From assembly GCA_037954235.1 (NCBI GenBank), contig JBBMOA010000020.1:13984177-14048176 (forward strand): DNA of 64,000 bases, given 5' to 3'. Source of the DNA: Aulostomus chinensis. Its lineage: Eukaryota > Chordata > Actinopteri > Syngnathiformes > Aulostomidae. Positions 14,006 through 28,100 of this stretch are shown here, piece after piece. Numbering within the stretch: position 1 is the first letter of the stretch; each line of letters opens with the position of its first letter. The notes under the pieces were generated by a model, which was not told where the DNA came from, ran no database searches, and saw only the letters and a list, made by a program, of their open reading frames with translations. Made by a program: the position numbers and the translations under genes.

Positions 14006-17000
14006 TAGTGTGTGTGCGTATGTGTGGCTGTTCCAAACACACATACTTGTAACATGTGTCAGCCAGCCAAAGGTGAAAGGTGTCAGAGAGCAACAGAGCC
14101 ACCAGTTGCTAAGCGACATTTACCTTTACCTCTACTTTGTTCACTGTGTTTGTTTTGGTTTGTGTCCTTCTCCGGTTTAATTTTATGCAAGGCTGAGTGG
14201 AGTCTAGTGCCAAATCAGATACATGTCGATGGTCCTTTTTTTTCCCCCTTTCCTATGTTGATGCATGGTATTCTTAAGTCTTTATACTGAGCTCTAATTG
14301 ACGCTTTGGAGCGCACGACTGAACCTGTGTTTTTTCGAGCTTGTTTGAGAACACACTATTCAACGTCGTCTCAAAAGAACAGTGCGTACAAAAGAAAGTG
14401 CCCGCGTGAAGAGGCACATGCATTCAAGCACCCTTGTTAATGACTCGCGCAAATGATCTACTTAATGTGAATGGATGTAACATAAGGAGGTAATGTGTTA
14501 GGTGCCATTTGTTTGTCTTTTAGCAGGATTATGTGAAAGTGATGACTTGTTGAAAGGGTGTAGAATCGGCTGAGGAAGAATCTTTACAGGTTGGGGTAGA
14601 TTTGTTAAACATACGAAAAAATGGTCCTGTTTTTGCATAGAGTTTGGCTTAGATCTTTCGTCTCCAAGCACCTGGATGACATCATATCACCTTGGTGAAT
14701 GTATGCGCTCTAGACTGCCCTCTAGTTAGTCTCTTTGCAGAATCACAGGTTGACTGTAATTACCATTAACTGGTTCATGATCAGAGGGCTGCATATGGAC
14801 TCAAGAGACAGACCTGTGCTTTTTGATTTGAGTGTGTAGCTGATATATTCACTGCATGTCACTGCTCTCTTGCTGCAGTTAAACTTGCAGCTGCTGGACA
14901 TTCGTTTACAGCCGCAATCAAACCGAATCATGTAACCGCTGAGGAGTAAAATAAAAGTTTTGACTCCAGAAAACAGGATAAGGCTTTATATTGATAACCT
15001 TTAGGTAATGCTTAGTTAAACATTAGCTAACACATAATTAATGTGCTCAGTCATCATTTCCTAAACATTCATTTGTTTTAACTTCACAGGCTACCACAAA
15101 GAGGGCTGAAAAACTTGGGGGGGGGGGGCAGAATGGGGTTAAGGGATACATCTTCTTCACTTTCCAATAAGAGCATCAATAAATGGTTAACTATACTTGT
15201 GTAATGCTCACCCTGCACTGCTATAAATAACTGAATATTAACCAACCATTGGTGTACTCTTGTTGTCAGGTGTCACTCAATATAGATACACATGTTAACA
15301 AGATGTAAATAAACAGAAAGCTAACGGAATGCCAGTTATAGTTATTTCACAGCGCTGCATTACCAAAGACTTCCTGCTCCATAACTATGTAGAGCTATAA
15401 AATAAAGCAGACATGGCTCACGTAAAAAAGCGACAGCCAAAAGTAAAAGTGCAAGTTTCTCATGATTCCACTGTGTCTGACTTTTCCTGTTTGCGCATCC
15501 AAAAGGTGGAGAACTGTCATGTCCATGCAATGAAATGGAATATTTTCAAATTCTGCAAATTTGAGTTCAGACTTTAGTAACAGGTGCATTGAGAGAAGTC
15601 ACATTAGTAAAAAAGGTAAAAGTCCAATGACACGGCAATGTTTTCATTTGGTGCATCTTCCTCAAACCTGGTTTTCATACATAATGAATGAAATCATTCT
15701 CTCCTTCCACATCCCACGCTTTCATCTTCCATGAATGCAAAAGCACGAGTCAGAAAAGCATAATTTGCCGGTTAGCTTTTTGTACCCTGTGCAGTTTTTA
15801 GGTGCATGTTGACAAAATTACACCTAAAATGAGCGCTAATGTTTTTTTGGTTTTGTTTGTTGGTTTTTTTCATGCATCTGCCCCTGGGTGAGGTCATATT
15901 ATAGCTGATGTTTTGGGGTAATTGACTTTGGCTGCTGACTGGCAAAAACATCACCTTTGCTCATTCACTCGGCGTTCTGTCTGTAATAGACTTGGCGTGT
16001 GTGCTCTTTGCACCTGTCCTGCATTAAGTGCTGCTGCAGGAAGGAAAGAGTGAGAAGAAAAGAGATAGAAGAGGAAAATTCACCCACTCCCCTCTTTTCT
16101 TCAGAGCACATGCCAGATTTTATCCATCCCTGCTGTTTTACCTTTCCATGCCATCGTTGCATCATTAAAAAAAAATGTCTGTGTGTCCACTATAGTGTGC
16201 ATTTTAGGTAGGAGTGTGGGTTTTTCATCTCCACCTTGTTTCCCTGCCATCATCCTCATAGTCACTTCTGTATGTACGCTGGTTGACCTCATTGTTCTTT
16301 TTCCTTTTCACTCTTACAGTACATGACATTTTATCTCCCATAACATTTTTCTTAATTTTAACAATAAAGTTTTCTATCCTAGAGTTTAAAAAAATATCTT
16401 TCCTGTGCAAGCACATACTCTAGCCATGCATAGGTATCCCTATATTAGCATCCACGTTAGAGTTTTTGTACAGTCGCAGTACGAAGTGGTACCCTGATCT
16501 TCGCCTTTAAGCAATTGTTTGAGGTTTTTAACCCTAACCAGCGTTTATTTTTTGTAATCATAACTTCCCAACTTTATATCCTCACAGATTCTGTGCAAAT
16601 ACTTTTAAAAACATTGCCCTCTGACTTCAAAAATCTTATTCTAATTGCTTGCTTTCATCCACCATCAGTGGTTTTATCTGCCATTAGTGCTGCATTACTG
16701 ACTGTTGACCTTCAGATGTGACTTTGAAATTCATAGTTGCTTCACCCCGCTTGTTGACATCTTTTAACGCCTGAAATACCTGCTGTTCTTAATATCCTCA
16801 GCTTTCCCTCAGCAGAAACCGAAATGTCATTTTATACTTTTGATACATTATCTCCTCCCTCACACGTCCCTGCCATGCCTTCTTTTTCTCACCCTCTTTC
16901 TTACAGCTTCAGCCTGTCATCCCTTGTTCTCTCCATCTTATCGCCCGTGTGAACTCTAGCCCTGTTCATATGTTGCCTCTCAACCCCCCCACCACACACA

Positions 17001-18993
17001 TAGACACACACACCCTCCCACACACTTCCCCCTCACCACTGCCATCCCCCACTCTTTACCCAACGCTCATTGCTTCCACTTCACCCACTTTTTCATTTCT
17101 CCACCTGCCCAATTCTGATTTCTGCTCATCTCCCAGGCTCCCCCCCCCCTCCTCCTCCTCCTCCTCCACTTCCATAATGAGAGGACAGTGTGTACAGTAT
17201 CTGAGTGTCTACCTCTTTGTTTTAATGAACACATGGGCAGTAGAGAGCATCCTTGCATTACAACCTCTTTCTTTCTTGTTAATTTTTCAAGGTGGACCAG
17301 TGAACATGCTACATTTGCTTTTTGCATTTCTCTTCTGCCTAGTCTCAGTCTCCGCGCATCCAGGGAGTGTCAGAATAAGGAGCGTTTGTTGGAGCAGAGG
17401 TTCCGTGCAGCTCTGAGAGACTTCCAGCAGTGGCTGGTCAACGCCAAAATCAGTACCGCCAAATGCTTCGATGTGCCGCAGAGTGTCTCAGAGGCCTCCA
17501 CCGCCCTGCAAAGGATACAAGTGAGAGACGTATTATTTGGGTTTTCTTTTTTCTTCATATTGGTGCTTTGGGGAAGTTTTTAGAATATTGGTTGACATGT
17601 ATTTGAATTGAACGCAGTTCTTTCTGCTACAGTTCTTACTGTCCTTTTACTTTTTGCACCACATGTTGCAAGTCTTATTTGGAATCACATCCTGTTCAGC
17701 TAATACGTTTATATTTCTGCTGTTTTATCCCCACTTACATCTGATGTACTAGATAATGGGATACCTTCTGAGCTCTTGAAGTTTGAGTTTTCCTTCAATT
17801 CTCAATTAACTCATGTTTATCCATCATAACACAAGAACACCATTACCAAATCCAGTGAAACGTGACATGTTTTCTGTATGGTGTAAGTTGTTCGCTGTTG
17901 TTTTTGGTTGGTAACTTCCTGTGCAGCCATTTTTTTTTATTATTTTTGGGTGCTGCAGGGATGACATATTTTAAAACATTAGCACTGTCCCCAGTGGCAA
18001 GTAAAAGTTTATGATAACTATTTTTTTTAATTCAACAAAGTGATCTCTAATACTAAATACTGCATTTATGAATTTCAATTGTAAGAAGGTAAAAGCTAAT
18101 GTTATTCTATGAATGAAGTACTTGATGGATGCATAACTTTGATGTCATCTTCATTCAGATTCAGATTCAGAAAACTTTATCTCCATGGGGGGGAATTAAG
18201 GGAGGAGAGAGTGGTACAGTTGGTTACACAACAACAAAACAACTGAGCAACAACCAATATCTACATTACAACCCAATGTCTGATGACTGTTGACCTGTAG
18301 GCTTGATTGGGGTGAAAATCTGATTATGACATAGAAAGGTACAAGCAGCTGTGTGCCATTCTCTTCAGTCCATCTCTGTGGGCCTCTTTCTGAGAAACTG
18401 GCAGGTGTGTCAGTCTGGCAGCCTCTTTAGAGCACCCCAGGAGTCAGGTGATTGTCGGTGAAGGTAGATATCCTCACATCCTTGCACCAGACAGTTAATT
18501 ACCACACAGACGCAGACCACCATCCCAGTACTGCCACTGGAACTGACTTTATTGTTTGGGGCTTAGTTTTAATAGTAAGACACAAAAGTGGATTTGTGAT
18601 TTGTAGTCACGATGGAGAAGAACCTCAGAACAACAGGTTATTTGAAGAGATCTTTGTTATTTTCACAAAGGTCGGCGGGAAGTCTGCGCCCCTCCATAAG
18701 TTTCTAGCGAACCTTTAGAAGAAAAGAGTGCAGCGTCAAAGAGTAAAAATTGCAGTGGAAGGGAGAGGAATAAAGAGGCAGTCATGTTTTATTTATTATT
18801 GACCTGGTGAGGAATGTGGAACAATGTTTCCACATGGCTGACCTCCAGGAGGGCGTGCATGGGAGGGGCTGGGAGATGGGGGGGTTATCCATTGTGTCAC
18901 GCTTAATTGGTGGTATACAGTTACACTGGCGAGCAAGTGAGGAAAAGACAACTGGAGGATAGCAAGAGAAGTTCAAGCATTATGTATGAAGAC

Positions 18994-19037
<44 letters not shown>

Positions 19038-19144
19038 GGACTGGAGCTGCAGAGTGTCTAAGTGATGCGCTGACTGCACAGATGGTGGAGTGGTCCCTGC
19101 TGCGCGACTGTCATCGGCTAAGCTCTGAGGGAGGGTTTTGCGTG

Positions 19145-19197
<53 letters not shown>

Positions 19198-22100
19198 ACG
19201 CGCGTGTGTGTGTGTATACATTTTCCATGGGCAGACATGGATGAGCTGTGTATAAAACCAACACATTTCAGACTTGTGACTTCTCTTATCTGTGCCTGCC
19301 TCCGTGGGTCAGTCCCCTCCTTGCGCCCACGCATATGGAATTAATAATGACTCTGTCTAATTACTGTTCTGAAAATGTGAGCGTGAAAATGTGGGACACA
19401 CACTCACACACACACACTTCTGTAAGCTAGGACATGTAGTGTATGCCTATATTACTACCCATCAGTACTGAAGACAAAAAACAAGTTGTCATTCAGTCTT
19501 TTTTTTTACTCTCACACCCTTTTGTTTGCATTAAACAGTCACAGTTCCTTTGTCTGTGTATCCCCAAAGGAGTTCTTGAGTGACAGGGAGCATGGCCAGG
19601 CCAGGCTGAGTACAGTAGGAGCCAGTGGGGAGCTGCTGATGGCTGTGGTGTCCAAAGACAGAGTGGAGGGAATCAAGGCCAAAGTGGCAAATGCGAGGGA
19701 GGACTGGAAGAGCCTGATGAATAACCTACAACTGAGAGAGGATGCTCTCAAGGTTGGTTTACTTTTACCTTTGTTTTCCTTCACCAGCATCTCTCCGCTG
19801 ATCTCAAAGGACTCTGTGGTATGCTAACCATGAACGCAGGCTTTGTATTTGTATACAGTATGTTAGCGGATGCCTTATTCAGACAGATGTGGCACTCTGG
19901 ATTGTCTTTGCTATTACTGGTATTCTAACAGGTAAACACACTTTTGTGACATTCTTCAGTGTGAATTTGATTCTTCGACTCTTAATTGTTTGTTTATCAT
20001 TGGGTTTGATGAGTTTAGTTTTTCATATTTACAGAACTTGCAGTCTCAGATGACAGAGTTCGAGGCCAGCGCCGAGCCTCTGCAGGACTGGTTGAACAGC
20101 ACTGAGGTCAGAGTTCAGGAGAGTAGCGCTCGGCTCCATGACCTCTCAGCCAAGAAGCAAGAGTTCAACAAACTCCAGGTATTTTGGAGCGCAAACGCAG
20201 TTCGAATGGTGTTTCCCTTACAGTATTAAACAAACGATAGCTGAGCATCACAGAAATCTTAAAATTATACAGCTATTGAGATTTATCTTAGGGATTTTCT
20301 CTATTCTTTGGCTTTTCCTGCCGCAATGGGATTTGTTCCACATCAGGCATTTTGTAACTCTGCTGCTGGATGCATTTTCAGATATATTACATTAAGTACA
20401 CCCCTCCCTCTCTGCTGCTATTAGTGAAGTTCTCTTATTCCCTCTCTTCAGTCAAGTAGACCATCAATAAATTGAATATTAAGTAGATTTTCCAAGGGCA
20501 CTAAATAGTTGTAGCTCTCCATCAGATATGCATCCCTGAAGTACAATCTCAAAACCACCTGGGGAAAAAAAAGGGACCTAATTACTTTTGTCGAGCACCA
20601 CTGGATCAAAATAGAGTGGCGTCTTGACATAATAGTCAGAGGAAAAGTCCAGAAATGTAATTAATTTTCCTTCTGTCACAGCTGAAGCGCTGTGTGGCTA
20701 AAAGTCCCCTTTTTTCAGGATGTGATAACAGACACACAAAAAAATAAAAAGGGGGAGCGAGGTACGGAGCGTTAAAAAGATAAAACTGACAAAGGAAGGG
20801 GAAAAAAATATCAAGCCCATCTCAAAGCTCTGCTCTTATCTTTGTTGCTATTTTTGTATTTACTCCGTCGCTTGCTACAGCACTTCTCCTCCTTGCCTTT
20901 TGTCTGGCCCTGCAAGCAATTACATTTCTCCCCTTAGCAACTGAAGTACAATACAATACACGCAGGCGTCAGTGTCTGAACCTGTGTCGGCAAAATCCTC
21001 TTTTACCTTTTCAAATCTGTACCCCCTACATTTGCAGTGTATTATCAAGCTCGTCCACCCTCCCTGGTCCGTGCTGGGTCTCATTGAATAACTGTATTTC
21101 GGCGTGTAAAGAGAAATACTGCGAAGGTTGTCCGTCTTTTTTGATGTGCTCTTGTTGCTTTGTCTGTTCTTGTGTCATGTTAACTCCCTTTCTTCTGTGT
21201 CTCTCACTACATCTTCCAAAAAAAAAACAACGTAATTTTCTCACTGCACACCACCATCCTCTCCATTGTTTTCCATTTTGTCTGTTTCCTTCACTTGCAC
21301 CTGCGGCCTCCCTCTTCCTCTTACTGCTTCATCTCCTCCAGTGTGTACTGGAGGAGATGGCCGGTCGGGAGGCTGAACTGGGTCGGCTCAGGGAAAGAGC
21401 TCATCGTCTCTGGGAGGGACAGGCCGCTGGCAAAGGTTTCGTCCACAGAGTTTCCCAGCTATCAGCACAGTACCTAGCCCTCAGCAACTTAACCAAGGTA
21501 CAGTAGCACCGTTCCCACCCTGTAGACCCGCCCCCTTTTTCCTCGTTCATTTATCTGTACTTCGGTCTGAGAACTGCCGCAGCATGCCTGAATGTCTCGT
21601 GTGTGTGTGTGTTTTGCTGTGTCAAGCATTATCTCCACCCCCTCCCTCTCTCATCCCTCCCTCACCCCTTTCGGTCACACACATCAGTCATAGCTGCTGT
21701 AATCAGCACGCCTCAGGTAATACGATACAGAGAGTACCCTGAGTCTTTTACCTGAGTACAGTATTCTTTCATCTCCGAAAATGTCCTCACGGATGCCTCA
21801 TCAACCTAAGAAAGGGCAAGTCCGTGTTACTGTAATCTTGCAAATGTACTTCCTCAAATGTCATAGCCAAAATGTGTCCATGCTTGAAAAACTGACCTTT
21901 TACAAGCCCTTATTGGATTGGTCACACTTGTATGATTGATTTGAAGCAGAACAAAAACATTACACTGACCGCAGAGCTAACCTCAGGACAATCAAGGGTG
22001 CCCCAGCAGTGATGAATGGGATTTATTTACGCCACGGGAGTGCTATTTTTAGGATTTCTTCCCTCCCAGACATGGAAACAGGAGTGAAATCATTCAAAAT

Positions 22101-25100
22101 TGCCACTTGTAGATTGTTATTGTAGCTCTGCTTTCCTCCACTCTTCAGTTCCACAGATATTAAAGATGCATGAGTGATGAGTGCAAACAAAATACACTGT
22201 GTTTGTGTTGTAACGTGGGGGGAAGGGAAGCCTTTGGAGATGTCTGTGAGGGAAGAACAAGGCTGTCAAATACAAACAGATGTAGAGTATATCAGACACA
22301 GTGCCTGCACATTGAAGAATATCTTCATTTTCTACTCATCTGTTTCTCAGAAGTCTTGAAGAGTGTGTTTACAGTGCTATGCTCTGATCTGTAAAAGGAC
22401 AAGGCCTCCAGGATTGAGCGCATCGTAGGGGAACACCGCCTCTTCTCTCAGGGCCTGAAGGAGCTCCAGGACTGGGTGTGTGAAGCTCAGAGGGTCCTCG
22501 GCACCTGCATCTCCAGCACCACAGATAAGGGTGTGTTGGAGGACCGGATGTTACAGCTGGAGGTAAGAGAGGAATCAAATGGGTGTGGGAACCATTAGAA
22601 TATTTCTTTTTGTTTTTTTCAGGAGCAAGCATTGTGCCAAGTATTATATAATCAGATCCTGTAGGAGCTCTGACACTGGAACCATGACATTAAAAAACAA
22701 TTCTAAATCTCCCCGTACTGTTTTAACTGAACGCTAGGGGCCGAAATACAAAGGGGTTCGTCTGTGAGGTGTAACGTTCACGTTTCAGTCAGTAATCACT
22801 GTAATTGGTTGAGCAGCTACACTGACCACATTTGTTGTGTGAGATATCTCTTCCTTTGCGATAGACAGCAAAAACAGTGGTAAAGTAGTGAAGAAGAAAC
22901 TCCTCTTAAGCTGAACGACTTTACAAGTATTTGCATTTTTGTTTGAAAGTGGCACTTGGCCAATAAGGCAGGTTTACGCCAGCATCTTTACATCAAACAT
23001 TTACTCATTCAAATCTTCAAATCTTCGAATGAAGTGACAGTCAATATTACATCCAAGGGTTGCATTCCATTAAATTTTAAGCTTTAGATTTATCGTTTGT
23101 TCATTTCCTTTGTGCAGGCCTTGCTGGCTGCCCGTCAAGAGCGAGAGATCCAACTAAAGATGCTGCTAACACGGGGAGAAGCCGTTCAGAGAAACACTTC
23201 GGCGGAGGGGGTCCCAGTGATACGCAAACAAATCCAGGACCTCAAGGACTCCTGGGACTCCTTACTCTCTGCTTCCATCCAGTGCAAAAGGTGGTGATCA
23301 TGAACCAATCAATCTGTCAGTAAGGTGATAGATTGGACTGAGAACTGTCTAGTTTTGTGTAATGGATTTGTTTTGGTTGAAAGGTCACAGGGATAATTCA
23401 ATGTTATGCATTGTCTACGTCTTTGTTTACTGAGTGTTAACGTCTTTGTGTTGTCTTAACAGCCAGCTGGAGGGCGCCCTGTCGCAATGGACCAGCTACC
23501 AGGAGGACGTGGGTCAGTTTGTTCTGTGGATGGACCGCGTGGAGGGGACACTGAGCTGCTCGGACCGACAGTACTCTGAGATGAGAGACAAGACTGCCAA
23601 TCTGGGAAAGACGAAGGTATAAAGCAGTTCATCTAAAAAATAATGGCTAGTTTAGATGCCAAGATTAGGTTTTATTAATCCCAGAAAAGTCCAACATCTG
23701 GCAAATGAAATTGTTTTTTTGTGTACATTTCTTCTGCACAGCTAGCGTGATAAAGGGGAAATGCATCAGTCCCTCCCTGCATGCCCTATATGAATTATAA
23801 ATGTGTGCACACTCCTGAGGTTGTGTCCTGCTGAGTAGAGAGTGGAGAATCTCCTCAGTGTTTGACAAATATTAGCAAAAAAACTGATGATAAAACACAG
23901 TATGATTTTCATTGATTGCACAGACAGGGAGGATCCTCATTAGACAGGCTGCTTTAGAAAACAGCACTGGTGGCAACTTGAGGATTGCACAGCAAGCATT
24001 AAAACATCCTGTGAAAGTGCTGCACTTTCCATTTATGCCACACAGTCTTTTATGGGCTTAATGAATCAATTAGTTATCTTTATTTACATTGTGCTTTCTA
24101 CAACAAACATAATAAAATAGGTAAAGTTCAGTTGTAGGCCTCTGTAGTATTTTTTGCTTTGTCTCAGCCTCATATTGTAATTTTACAATGTCCAAGAATA
24201 GACCTTTTTTGTAATTTTTTACCATTCAGCAATTTACCAAATGCCTGAACTGAACCAATTTTTTTTTTTAAAGATATTAGATATTTATAGAGGGCAAAAA
24301 TGCAAATGAAGGCTAATAACCCTTTAGAGTAATTCGCTACAAGGGTAGACATCCTGTTTAAATGTATAATATTTAAGATTAGTGTGAGTTTGTATGATCA
24401 AATAGCTGTAACTGAGCCAATGAATACCATGAATCTTGCTTCAATATTGATATTGTTGGGTGGGGGAAAATTACTTATTAAGAGAACAATTGTATCATTT
24501 CGTTTTTCTATCTTAGTCGGCTGTACTACAATGACAGTGTATTCTTATTTTATTATTTAAGCTTCTCTATGAAGAAGTGCTGAGTCACAGCAGTCCTCTG
24601 GAGACCATTGCAACGAAGGGGTCCAATATGGCGGAACACTCCACTACCAAGCAGGAGGTGCAGGAGCTGCAGTGTAGATACAACGCCCTCAAAGAAAAAG
24701 CCAAGGTTTCTAAGTTGCCTACATGTTTTACTTTTTTTGTTAAAGATGTAAAGACAAAATCTGCATCAGTGAGCATCAGTCTGTTAACCCCTGTTTTGGA
24801 CAGCAGTGCACTCTTAGGTAATGTGTCCTGTTTTAAAGCACACAACTACTCTGCCTCTGTCATTTTGAATGGACTCGCCTCTTCATTCAAGTAACATCTT
24901 CTACCCTTTTTTTTAGAATGCAGTCGGTAAGGCCAAGGGACTGGTGCTGGTCCATCAGGAGTATCAAAGGGGATTACATGTGTTTGAGGACTGGCTGGAA
25001 CAGGAGCAGGCCAAGCTGGCATCATTGTCCCATCCTGAAGGAAACGTGGACACATTCGAGAAGACACTCAAGCAGCTTCAGGTAGTAATAACAGGGGATC

Positions 25101-28100
25101 TTATACTGTATGTGAGCAAAGCTTGCGCGAACAATAATCTCATATTCTCAAGGCTTAAACTTGAGCTTTGATCCCATATTTATTTTTTCTCATAGCTTCT
25201 ACAGGAACGCTGTTCAAGTGGCCAGTCTTTGCTCTCATCTGTACTTAGCAGCAGAGAGCGAGTAATCCCGTGGGGTATACCTCAAATCGAGGACCGTGCC
25301 CTTGACACTGCGCAGCGAGAGTGGGGGGCCTACCAGGGCCGTTTAGAGGAGACCCAGGCCCAGCTGAGCTCCACACTAGCCAGACTTAGGCAAATGGGCC
25401 AAAGATTCTTGAGCCTGGCACAGTGGCTGGAGGAGATGGAGAAGGTGGCAAACTTTAGACGTCATCGGAGGTCAGACAGAGCCACCAAGGAGACGCAGCT
25501 GAAGAAACTCCAGGTGAGACAGTTCCTACAGAAGGACTTTCATGCCCATTATGATCATAATGTAGCGTAAAGGTCATGCTGTGTTATTAATGGAGTGATT
25601 TGACCTTTCGGAGAAATAACTGTTATTTTCTTTGCCTTTTGGCCAGGACCAGTTGCCAGGCTACCAGATAACAACATTGATGTGATGGGCTACACAACCC
25701 ATCTACATTTAAATGATGGCCCTCAGATGGCCTATTATAGCCAGATATGTGGCTCCATGTCATATGTATACCACTGATCTCTGTCTTTCAACCACCACTC
25801 ATCCCCTTTTATCCTATAACACACATCACACACCTGCAGTGGTTGAACTTACCAGTTCCAATTTAACTTTATAAAGATTTCTTCGCCCTGCGACGGAGTG
25901 GTGACCAATCCAGGGTGAACCCCGCCTCTCGCCCATTATCAGCTGGGACAGGCTTCAGCCCCCCCCCATGACCCTTCATGGATAAGCGGTATAGACAATA
26001 GATGGATGGATGGAAGGTTTCTTCACTATATTTTGATAGTATGTCAGTGGGTTGTGTGGCCCGTCACTGGACTAATTTTCCAGTGTTAGCAAAGATATCC
26101 CAGTATGTAACTGACCTATAGAATCCTGAAGTGTCTTCGTTGCACCTTAGTTTTTCCAAAACAAACTTTTGAGATACACCATGTTCATTATTGAGTGGTA
26201 GACATACTGGGGAGTTGTTTTTGCTACCCATGGACAAAGCCGCACGAGCTGTTTCCCTCCATTGCCTTCATGTTAACCCAAAGCTAACAGTTTGCCAGAT
26301 ACAGCTTCATTTGACTAACAGCGAATTGTCAAAAATTGTTCTGACAATGACTTGTAGTTCCAAGTGTGCCAGCTTTAAAATATTTTTCAAATCACTTTCT
26401 CTATAATATTACATTTTCTGAGAATGGACAGTATACATGTATAGTCAATGAATGCATGAAAGAATTTGATTGGATTTGGCTAAATCTTTGTCGTTTGTGA
26501 ACAGGGGTGTCTTCAGTCGGTGCTCACACGGCAGGGGGAAGTGGATGGTCTCTCTTCTCTGGCTCAGCAGGTTTTAGAGGAAACCTACATCAGTAGCCGT
26601 GTTAGCGTTACTGCCACGCAGCTCACAGCCCGCTACCATTCCCTGCTCCTCAACGTACAGGTTAGTCTGCTAGTTCAGGTTTGTATGTCTAAGGAAGTGC
26701 TACTTCATCTGCTAAAGCACTTGTTTGAGGAGATGTACATACTGGAAATTAATTAGCTGAACTTCAGGTCTAAGTGGTTATATTTCCAGATGTGGGCTAT
26801 GTTCCTCATGAGGAATATCTTTCGATAAAAGTTTAAGTCATCTGTTTGTGTACTAACAGTGCAGGGTTTTTTTTAAAATTAAGAATACTCTCAAATGTTC
26901 AGTTCACCTGTTAGATTTCTGGATGAGAGGTACACAGAGGAACTGATGTACACAAATCTGTGTAACTGGTGCAGACCCCTGCATCAAATCATTGGTTGGC
27001 TGGTCCAAAATGAGACAAAACCAAACTTGAATGTACATACGTTTACAACACAAACAGACATTGACGTGCCACCCTGCACAGATAAATATAAATGCAAGAT
27101 AAATGTCTGTCAAGCTTCTTCTTAGGAATACGTCAATTTCAAGTGTCCTGGTTTTGTGGTGGGAGTAATATTGACCAAAAATGCTTGAGCGAGCTTGGTT
27201 TCCAAGTAAAGAATCTACAGGATGTGAAAAGAAAAAAGGCTGAACAAACTGCTATAAGTGCAGTCTGCTACAGATTTAACTTTTTGAATTATCTGTATTC
27301 ATGTGTTGGTTGTAGAATTATTCCGTCATGGATATTATCTCTCAACTCAGGCCTTTATTCGGACTTTAACCTGTAACAGGAGGAGGAGGAGGAAGTCCAT
27401 GCCTAAATATCCACTGGCTAAAAAGGAAGCCCTGAAAATCTAGACCATTGTCTCCAGAGGCTATTCATAGCCATTTCATTTAGAAACTGAGAGAAATAAT
27501 ACATCAAAGTCGGGCCTCTCACTCTAATTGTCTGTTTACTGTCATTCTCTGTATTGTTGCTTTCTTTTAAAAGCATAAAAGGAAGATATAAGTCCACCCA
27601 GGAACACTGTCCATCAGCACATTTTTTCCCCAAATAATATAACTAAGGAAGAGTTCACCTAAAAATGAGAATTCGGTCATTCTCTACTCTCAGTCTTGCC
27701 AATGGAAGAGTTGTTGTCGTTGTTTTTTAACTGCTTGGCATGCTGAGGCTTCAGGACATTTCAATTATTTTGGGCAAGCAGTATGGAGGCATTTTATTGT
27801 TTGATTATTTATGTATTTATTTTTTACCATTCAAAAATTGGTCTCCATCCACTTCTGTTGTTTTGGAGATTACAGCAACACATTTCACTGTTAAACTCCC
27901 GCTGTGTTTTGTGAAGGGAAAAAAAAAATCCCCTGACCTTCCATCAGTATGAGTGTGATTAGTCAATGACAGAATTTTCATTTTTGGTTGGATTATCTCT
28001 TAAATGGCCTGTGCTTAAGTTGGTTTAAGTTATTTCAATCAGAAGCCGAACAAACATGTTCATAACCACTGCCATCTCTGCCCACATGGGCTTTTTTACA

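Noticed and set aside
17343..17375. Alternative in-frame acceptors for exon 18 (after GTCTCAG or CATCCAG)
   Set aside because: Poorer pyrimidine tracts, and the first acceptor alone gives the same residue count as human up to CQNKE.
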